NCBI GenBank assembly: GCA_950022655.1
Contig: OX465579.1
Location: 177,267,263-177,331,262, forward strand
From: Alentia gelatinosa
Lineage: Eukaryota > Annelida > Polychaeta > Phyllodocida > Polynoidae
Direction: 5' to 3'
Length of the DNA: 64,000 bases
The notes below the pieces were generated by a model. That model had not been told where the DNA came from. It made no database searches and worked only from the letters and a program-made list of their open reading frames with translations. The position numbers and the translations under genes were made by a program. This document shows positions 56,166 to 64,000 of this stretch, piece by piece (positions within the stretch are counted from its first letter, which is position 1; each line of letters begins with the position of its first letter).

Positions 56166-57219
56166 CAGTAAATACCACATTATTGAAGGACATGGTTTGT
56201 ATCTTTGGAGTCAGCGTTATAACAGTTTCAGCAAACCCATAAAACTGGCAAATACCATTAATTCAATCAGTTTTATGCCCATGCAGGAAGTATAACAATA
56301 GCAGACAGACAGCCTAGAATTATCTCAGTTATTCACAACTTGACGGGTGGATGCCTGACTGGACTCATCATACAAGAAGGGGAAACGACAGTCGCAGTGC
56401 CTCCTGTTGTGGATATCTTAAAAAGAAAATGTGAAAAAAAGAGAATATGAATACACTGCACGAAAACTACCATTTTATTCATATATACGCCATCACGGAA
56501 GTGCATGTATTGGCTGAATATTGACTTGTTTTCATTTATATACGCCCAGGCCTTATATACGACAGACGCGTCTTGGCTGTATTTCACACCCGGCGTATAT
56601 GAGAGAAAATACCCTCTGCCACCGCCCCCTCCCGCCCCTTTGTGTTGGTAGAAGTACAAGTGTCCTCAGTAGGAAGCCCTCCACCCCTCCACCCCGCCCG
56701 CTCTCAGTGAAGCCCTGTTCACAGGACGCTTATATATACACCCACAGATGAGGTGTATACACATGGGGATTAAGACGACCTTGTAGACGCAAAATACCTA
56801 CTCAAATACGCCCGGCGCATTCATATGTAAAATGATGGTTTTCGTGCAGTGATAAGAGTGGATGATTGGATTCCTGATCGGCTTCGTATCCACTTTATGG
56901 GACCTCTCTTGAGGTCCATCAGAAAGACTGGAAATCTGATTAGATATGGTATGAACGTTTATAATTATAAGGGCAAAGCCCTTCATGTGAAATGACCTCT
57001 GTAAAGGGCATTGCCCTCAGCCGTCAATGGGTGATGTCTGGTGTAAATAAGTAAATATATATATACTATATATAGTGACTGGTAAGGGCGGGGCACTAGA
57101 AGTGACCCTGCCCCTGTGATAAGGAAGTGTCTGTGCTATCATACCTCATCAACCTCGTGTCGGTCTCCAAACACAGCTTTAGTCGGTTGTAAACCGGGCA
57201 TGCTGGACCTGTCTGGTGC
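56166..57219. other. No recognised gene
   Basis: Includes a decayed inverted-repeat element 56700-56830 (ATACGCCCGGCG type). Confidence 0.35.
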
Positions 57220-57517
57220 ACCCCTCTCATACGATCTCACACTCTCTATGTCGTATTCTGTACTCTCACTACGCTCTATGGAGAAGAATTCTTAACGAAC
57301 TAGACTTAGAGCCTTGAGAATCCACTGCCCTGCCTCCCGAGCTAAAGACGTATATCAATGGATTCAAAGATTCCTATAATCTCAATGATGCCACCTGGCA
57401 GGAAGATTGTGTGCCAGTGGATTCTTAAGGCTCGTTTAGAATTATTCTCTCATAGAGCGCAGTGAGAACCTTGTACAGATTACGACTTAGAGACTGTGAG
57501 ATCTTATGAGAGGGGTG
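57220..57517. mobile_element. MITE family F, copy 3
   Basis: ACCCCTCTCATACGATCTCA and GATCTTATGAGAGGGGTG ends, near-perfect. The 114-codon ORF starting at 57506 begins in its end and is not a gene candidate I can support. Confidence 0.85.
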
Positions 57518-58766
57518 CCTCAAGGCCCACAATTTTACGATGCTTTAATCTTTAATCTGTTATCTTCATTCTACGCCACTTTCCTGATAAGCCCACAGTT
57601 AAATCACCGAGTTATTTACAAGTGGTCAACTGCCAGCTGTCTTAGCTTTAATTATTTTGTTGTGAGAATGAAAACGATGATTGTATATAACAAACCAAGA
57701 CGGAGTGGAAGGTATGAATATGGATTTATGATATATTTTGTTAGATATCAAAAGAATACCAATTGTTTATATGAAAATCAACATTTGTTTACAAAAGTGA
57801 TGATTCTTGTATGTATTTCTGATTTATGTTTGGTATGTGTCTGTCATTAAACGACAATTTAAATAATTTTTGTGTTTTCTTGTTATTATATTTTCATGAT
57901 AAATGCTGGAGTTAGAGAATAGGCAGAGGGATAGGTCCAATAACATTTCCTGCAGCTAAAAACTATTAGTATTGTATCTTTAGACAGTAGCAAATATTTC
58001 GTAACCTGTGACATCTATAACAACTGTATTTTTCCCATGGAGAAAACAAAAAGGTAAAAAAAACTGACACTGGTCAATATAACATAATATAGTTTAATGC
58101 AGCTGTATTTTGAAAAAAGGGTAGTATAGGAGTCTAGGATTCAAGGATAGGGACAACTTCACTCTTGTCATTATTTCAATAAACAACTTGCAAGTTAGGT
58201 TAAACCTGTCGAACCTCAAGACACACATTAAGAAATAATGCCATATGTTAGAGTAAAGAACAACCATTAACACGCCAATCCATGAAGTATGTACGCAGAA
58301 TCTCTGAAAATTTAGACCCCCTGGCTACCCCCTCTCCCCAAATTCTACGCAATGGAGCAAAGAGGGAGCAAACGCAAAGTTTTGTACCCCCCCCCCCCAC
58401 CCTCACAGTGCATTCGTACTTTATGGATGGCCGCTGAAATATTGTTTGAGTATGCTCACTTATCAGAGAATAAAATGGAAAAGAAGGAAGCAATTAACAC
58501 TAAATTAACACTTCCTATTTAAAACAAAACAAACAAACAAACTGTTCCTAGCGAGAGACGAAGCAGACAGTTTGATCAATGCCTGGTTGTAGTTTATTGA
58601 TGAAGCTGAATAATAAATACAAACGTTAGTGTATGAAGACGGGGCGTTTCACAAATCTCTTCCTCTTCCCACCGCTTGCGACCACGTAATAGAGAGACAA
58701 GGGAAGCGGACACGTGTCCTGCTGCGTACCCTACTTTCTTTTTTTCCCAACCTACACTCCTATTTT
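57518..58766. other. No recognised gene
   Basis: AT-rich with a C run near 58388; short ORFs only. Confidence 0.4.
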
Positions 58767-59077
58767 GCCCCAGTCACACTGGCGTAAAATTCGGCGTTTC
58801 TTCTACGTATTTGAATTGTTGGAGACCACCTATTAGCTACGGATTTGGAACGTATTTGTTTGCTTTCCTTTACCGTTTTAGTACGCTTCTCAACGTTCAT
58901 CAGCGTTCATCAACGCTTATCTACGCTTCTGTACGCATTGTGGCGTTTTTCGGCGCATTTCGACTTTCCTTTACGCATCTCCGCGTATTGCGGCGTTTTG
59001 AGATTCAAAAATGCATAGAAGAACGTAGACGTGCGTACACGGAAAAACGCCGTTTTTTACGCCAGTGTGACTGGGGC
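58767..59077. mobile_element. MITE with GCCCCAGTCACACTGGCGTA ends
   Basis: Left GCCCCAGTCACACTGGCGTA and right TACGCCAGTGTGACTGGGGC are exact inverses, continuing with AAAACG-rich CGGCGTTT / AAACGCCG. 311 bp. The interior repeats CAACGTTCATCAGCG-like, ACGC-rich short units. The overlapping 157-codon ORF is the element. Confidence 0.88.
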
Positions 59078-59322
59078 ATATATAAGGAACGGACGAAAAT
59101 TAACACAAATAAATACAAACGTTGCTTTTGTTACCAGGTGGCTATGTAAACGCAGGGATTTTTGGCCATCGGCCATCAGATAAATCTTATATCAGAAGGT
59201 ATATTTCCAACAGGATCTGCTTGGAATTTCTCCCCCAGCGAGAGACAGACATAGAAGAATGAAATGCCATGAGGATGAGATTCTCAGAAGACAAACAACT
59301 CAAATCTGCAATTCAGGGGCCC

Positions 59323-59525
59323 GTTGAACAAATTTCAGGCTCGTATATGAGGACCCTGTGTCTTGTACAACGGTTATCGTTTCATACTATTTAAGTTTGT
59401 TCGCTAAGACAGTCTTAGCCGTCCATAAAATCGTCCAATAAAGTTGAATAGAGTTGACCCACATCGTCCCTCGATTTCTTTGGCATACATAAAGATGTCC
59501 TCATGTATGAGCCTAGTTTATTAGA
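59323..59525. mobile_element. Family K relative
   Basis: CAGGGGCCCGTTGAACAA and AGGCTCGTATATGAGGACC / GTCCTCATGTATGAGCCTAG inverted arms. Confidence 0.65.
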
Positions 59526-59851
59526 GCGTGCTTGCACGCACTTTATACATCATCTAGAAGTTAGAGGGGTCCATATAGACTTTCAGGGTACGGCATTCAA
59601 ACTATCCCTTTACTAGCTGTGTGTTATGTACTGTGATATTGAGAACGGAGCAGGGAGCCAGTGTCTCAGTTTCTTAGAGGAGTGCCCAGCTGACCTTGAC
59701 CAATTATTCAAGACCGAAATACCTGATTGACTGGGTGCAAGTGGGTTACAGAAAACTATCCATAGGCTCAATCTAACTCAAACCTTTTAATTGTTATTCA
59801 TTAATAATTGCATGCTCATTCATCTATGATGAACATACTATTTACTCCTAG
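59526..59851. mobile_element. Family J element, copy 2
   Basis: Reverse complement of the segments at 13878-14480 (GCACGCTCATTCAT-like, TGATGAACAT, CTCCTAG end). Confidence 0.6.
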
Positions 59852-60166
59852 AAGATGGCGAGCCAGAAGATGGCAAAACTGCACAAAAAACAAAAAAGTT
59901 TAGGCCACATAAGTCTGTTTACAAACCTGATGACCCCAGTGAGGGTTCAAGGCTGACAGATCAGGTCACTTCCTGTAGTTGGACCAACCACAGGCCTAAA
60001 CAACACAGTGTACCAAGTAACCACAGACAACCAATGTATCCTCCAATGACAGTGGAGATACAAACGGAAGTAAGCGGAAAATGCGCGAAATTCTGTGGTT
60101 CAAAACACCTACCTGGTCATAGTACAGTCGTACAGGGACTCAGACACACGCCTCATTCTACAATCC
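59852..60166. mobile_element. 315-bp insertion flanked by a 17-bp direct repeat
   Basis: ATACTATTTACTCCTAG occurs exactly at 59835-59851 and 60167-60183. The insert starts AAGATGGCGAGCCAG and carries GTTCAAGGC (59945), a possible Pol III B-box (GWTCRANNC), and TGGCAAAACTG, a possible A-box; spacing is longer than usual. No poly(A) tail. Candidate SINE-like retroposon. Confidence 0.5.
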
Positions 60167-60183
60167 ATACTATTTACTCCTAG

Positions 60184-60934
60184 TTCAACAGGCCACTGTT
60201 CCATAAGTACTTAGATGGACCTTTTTCTCTTATGCATGTTGAACCTTGCTGAAAACATAATTCAGTATACTGTAGTTTTCTCATCTTTGTCTGTGAGTTT
60301 CAACCAGTTTCAAAATGCCCGACTTTATGCTGGTGTCAGAAACCAGGTACCAGCTCAATGCAGGTGTTGCCGTTCAGCGCCGCCTAACGGCCCACTGTCT
60401 AGATACGCGGCTGCTCGGACAAACACTGCCGAGTCTGGCCACATGTGTATAGGAAACACACCAATCACACCTAAAGTGTGAACGGTGGGTATGATCGCAC
60501 GAGTGTTGTTTTTTGACAGATTAAATTGTTGGAGCACACCTGGGTATTGTATCAGCGAGTCTGAGCTGTCTAAACTTAATAGTTGATAATTATCTTGGTT
60601 TTAACCTGAAAAAAGATAAGTATATTATAGCTAGGCCTGCCAATGTATTACTGTGTATACATGAATACTTACTACAAAGCATCATCAACTTAATCTAATT
60701 GATAACAAAATCTAATTTCATGTTCTTTCTATCAAAATATACAAAAAGGAAAATAATAACATGGATAAGGGGTTTCGAGAGTACTACAATCTTCAACCAC
60801 AATAGCTAATTGTGACAGAACCTACCAAGACAAAAGATCTGCTTGAAAAATGATTCTCTCTTCCAGCAGAGCTTCTGACTCTGGTAGTATGAGGATCAGC
60901 TAGGCGAGTGAAAGTCAAGAGTGTTCAGATTGGA
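60184..60934. other. No recognised gene
   Basis: Short ORFs only. Confidence 0.4.
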
Positions 60935-61430
60935 TTCCACCAGAGCTAACGTTAGTGTAGCTCTGGCGGAATACGCTTAATACGCTATACACTGGCCACC
61001 CGAGCTACACTACGTTAGCTCTGGTCACGTTAAATTGACAGGGGCCTTGACATGGCGTGGTAGCGGGTATCTCATGCCATTACAGTGGGTGAAGGAACTT
61101 CACTTAAGTTATTTTTCGGTTGTGAGTTAGGGTTTGGTAGCTATTTTTACTCTGTTTATCTATTTTTACCTTGTATCTATTTTTACTCTGTGGTCCAACC
61201 GCCTTGATCCACCACCTGTATGTGTCTCTTACTTTCCCAGCAGATCCTTTATGTGACCTGGACCTATGATTGGAGAATGTTTTCAATTCTCACTCTTGAA
61301 ACCATTTTTCCATGTTTATATTTCCCTTTGTGTGTATTTTTAATCAAATAAACATAAAGGTAGACTGTATTATCAATTTTGTCAGCTATGAATATTTCAT
61401 AATGAGGATCTTAGCTCTAAAAATCCAAAA
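60935..61430. repeat. Dispersed repeat, second copy at 63057-63425
   Basis: AGCTCTGGTCACGTTAAA, ATGGCGTGGTAGC, AAGGTAGACTGTATTATCAA have counterparts in the same order downstream. A local inverted pair CAGAGCTAACGTTAGTGTAG / CTACACTACGTTAGCTCTGG lies at 60950-61022. Confidence 0.6.
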
Positions 61431-62781
61431 ATAAAGAAAGCTTCTTGGTCTGAGAGTGAGAATCCGTGGACACGACCAGGGTTTAACGTTACCAACCTCT
61501 TAGTTGGAACACAGTGTAAACAGAGGTGGTGGCCAATCTAAATACGCTATTGTAAAGGGTTCCAATAGGTGGCGCCACTGTTGTGGTCTCTTTTATAGAC
61601 ACCAGGAGGCGCACTGGGCAGTGGAAAAGTTAGTCTGGAAGCCTGGCCTAGTAACACCATAGGCCAGGTAACGGGTTCGCAAAAGATCTGCTTGGAGAGT
61701 GTCACATTGGCAGACAGAGACTGTAGAGCCTAGACTGGCCTCAGTCCCTGTATCCTTTGCTTTTTATTTCATTTATTTTATCTGGACTTGTATTAGACCT
61801 GCAGGCCTATCTTCCATACAGCCAGTAAAAGAAGATTGCTGTAAAACATTCAGCAGCACTATTTCCTCAGAATAAAGCACTGAAGGTAGTAAATCGCCAG
61901 TATAGAAAAATAAAAGATAAAAAAAGACTTGTTCAAGTCTATGTTGAGCCAAGAGAGGTGGCGACCGTCAGTTCAAGGTCTTCCTTACATCAGAAGTAGT
62001 TACCAGTCCCTTATTTCATTTGGGCAGGGAACCAGTCTACGGAAAAGTCGCTGGTTGAGCACGCTGGTAGCATGCACATCTCCAGTCACCCCTTACAATT
62101 GGCGCAGGTACAGTGCTCTGCCGTTGCATAGTAGCCGGTCATGTTGCTACGACTGACGTTCTATTTTCACGGCGTTTTTTCCCCCGCAATTACCGACCAG
62201 TAAACTGCACTCTACCCTATATGGAACAAACTGCTGTCAGAATGTGACAATTCTAACTAGCAGCTACTTCCAGCAATGAGAGAAGAGTTATTTGATGTTT
62301 CTCTGTGTTTGTTTGCGTACGGTGCCGCGTAGCAGAAAATAACGCGAAAAACGCCCACCACCACACAGCGTTACAACGCCCCCCTACAGGAGCCCTACGT
62401 TTTTACACAGCACTGTACCTGCGCTAATCATAGCGACGCGAGTGGTAGATGCGCAGGCTTCCAGCATGCTAGTTGAGATGTTGAGCCTGTGACTGATCGT
62501 TACTTCCATAGACATTTTTCCACAGGCCGGTGTCGCACCTTATCTACTTGGTTACGCAATACATGCAGCCAAACAATCGCCTGCCAACGTATTCCTTAGC
62601 ATTGCAGGTCTGAGTGTATGGGAGTAATACGTTTATACTACGCGTTTAGATTATTTGCAGAAAAAGAGAAGCGATGCAATCATACTCTCATGAATTCCAT
62701 CGTGACGAATTACAAAAGTACACCACAAAGGCAGATTCCAGAAGTTCAGATATCACAATATAGATATATATGGGCATGGTA
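61431..62781. other. No recognised gene
   Basis: CTCF-like CCAATAGGTGGCGC at 61562-61575. A copy of the 53-bp-array unit occurs singly at 61733-61755 (GACTGGCCTCAGTCCCTGTA). Confidence 0.35.
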
Positions 62782-63056
62782 AGGCCTGGCGTCCACCTAC
62801 TACGATAGAATCGTAGACCTCCCGATATGGCACCGATACAAAATGTCAAAATCTGTGCCATATCGGGAAGGTGCAAAATCGTAGACATATGTCTAGACAA
62901 GCCAATCTACCATGCGTTTTTTATCGGTGTCTAATCGCAGAAATGTGGTCAACTGCCCCGATATCAGGTAACCTTCCGACGCGATTTTGATTTTGTATTG
63001 GGAGGTGCATCGTAGACCATATCGGTGCCATATCGTAGTAGGTGGACGCCGGGCCT
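62782..63056. mobile_element. MITE family R, copy 5
   Basis: AGGCCTGGCGTCCACCTACT and GTAGGTGGACGCCGGGCCT ends with TA on each flank. Confidence 0.88.
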
Positions 63057-63425
63057 TAATGTTACACTGGCAACCAGAGCTACACAAAATTAGCTCTGGT
63101 CGGGTTAAACTGAACAATGACCTTCACATGGCGTGGTAACTGGTTGTTTATGCTATTTCACTCGGTATAGGAAGTTCATTTTCACTATTTTAACGTATGT
63201 CCATGTGTCTGATCCTATGGCCGCCATGGCTTGTTGTCATTTGCTGCCACTCCCTCTTAACCTCAAAGTCACTTTTAAGTATTTATTATTTACTCTGCAT
63301 GGATTTCATGAAAGAATCATTCAGGTAGACTAGATTGTCAATTACTGAACCTAATAATATTTTTAAGTATGTAGATATACTTTCAGAGCTTAGATTTAAA
63401 AAAAGTTTTTGGTTTGAGGCAAACA
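63057..63425. repeat. Dispersed repeat, copy of 60935-61430
   Basis: Adjacent to family R; ACCAGAGCTACACAAAATTA, ATGGCGTGGTAAC and CAGGTAGACTAGATTGTCAA match the other copy in order. Confidence 0.6.
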
Positions 63426-63869
63426 CAAGGGACACAGGGGGATACCGTATGTGATTTAAGCCGACCAACCCCTATATCGTAGAAGGGGTTGGTTGCCAAA
63501 CTAGGTAAATGTGTGTTTAAGACATTTTTGTATAGTTTGAGTCTAGGTGGCGCTGTAGTGTATAGTTAGTAAGCAGTTTGGTCGCCAGGGGGCAGCAATG
63601 GGGAGGCCTGTCACGTATGAATACAAAACATTTGTTCATTGAGTCATGGTCATCATTTCGGTTGACACAGGTGCTTGAGCTGATCATCGGGAATCAGAAC
63701 TCTATGGATTGACACCAGCGAAAGTTGGGATCTTATTGGTTTCCCATGTGAAAAGTAGATCAGAAAACTACAATAGTAAACTTTGAATTCGGCATGGATC
63801 GAAAAAGATCATAATAGAAAAAGTATGTCTGATTAGATTAGTACAGAAAAGATTAGCAGGATTACGGGA

Positions 63870-64000
63870 GGCGTCCACCAACCACGACAAGGCTACGACA
63901 AGCGCCAACAAGAAAGTTCCAATCGGCGCTTGTCGCAGCCTTGTCGTAAGAAGGGGGGCTTTACGACAGCGTTGTCGGGGCATGTCTTAGACGTCGCTGG
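63870..64000. mobile_element. Start of a GGCGTCCACC-type element cut by the window end
   Basis: GGCGTCCACCAACCACGACA resembles the family-R end; inner CAAGGCTACGACAAGCGCC pairs with GGCGCTTGTCGCAGCCTTG. The right end lies outside the window. Confidence 0.5.

Noticed and set aside
57506..57850. 114-codon hydrophobic ORF
   Set aside because: Begins inside the end of a family-F element, AT-rich, no recognisable motif.
58676..59149. 157-codon ORF
   Set aside because: It coincides with a MITE having perfect inverted ends; no domain.

Overview
This is a eukaryotic genomic window dominated by repeats. It holds no bacterial-style operons and no long transposon ORFs. One multi-exon gene on the + strand can be recognised, occupying roughly 38.98-53.48 kb. 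Its GC-rich exons sit in AT-rich introns, with phase-1 module borders. It encodes the C-terminal part of a type-I membrane protein: SUEL/galactose-binding lectin domain, CUB-like domain, sushi/CCP domain, short stalk, one transmembrane helix and a cytoplasmic tail of about 147 residues. The first exon(s), including the signal peptide, were not found. The extracellular lectin/CUB/CCP mix, the very high density of short inverted-repeat elements and the intronic minisatellites that copy exon borders suggest a marine invertebrate. A lancelet (Branchiostoma) is my best guess, because I recall exon-border minisatellites being described there. That is inference, not proof.

Layout. 0-5 kb: foldback elements, then GC-rich tandem arrays (a GGCGGGC heptamer, a ~57-bp G-rich minisatellite, a GGCGGGC/GGTGTAC array). 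5-15 kb: dispersed non-autonomous elements, a TTAA-flanked piggyBac-like MITE, a perfect 35-bp-arm palindrome and a CpG-rich patch with NRF1-like and CTCF-like motifs. 15-22 kb: a 124-bp array, the heptamer on the opposite strand, CpG-rich DNA, AT microsatellites, a 34-bp array, cut-and-paste-like elements and a 53-bp array. 22-33 kb: more MITEs, a promoter-like cluster near 27.5 kb, long polypyrimidine tracts and a CpG patch near 33 kb. 33-38 kb: a 32-bp array, element copies and a 1.2-kb inverted-repeat element with amplified inner units. 38-55 kb: the lectin-CUB-CCP gene, with tandem arrays abutting several exon borders and the stop codon. 55-64 kb: a 10-bp array and further MITEs, one interrupted by an insertion flanked by a 17-bp direct repeat.

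Two patterns stand out. First, at least four tandem arrays in the lectin gene have repeat units that include an exon edge: the SUEL acceptor, the SUEL donor, the CUB acceptor side and the stop-codon end. This makes ladders of decoy splice sites, and the ones I translated lead to early stops. Second, a superfamily of small elements combines a hairpin whose loop resembles TCACTCGGCTTCGCCTCGTG, while its arms differ between subfamilies, with a ~120-145-bp module bounded by TTATCYYACCCC / GGGGTRRGATAA that contains AATGTTAAGCCTATGGG. At least a dozen copies lie in this window.
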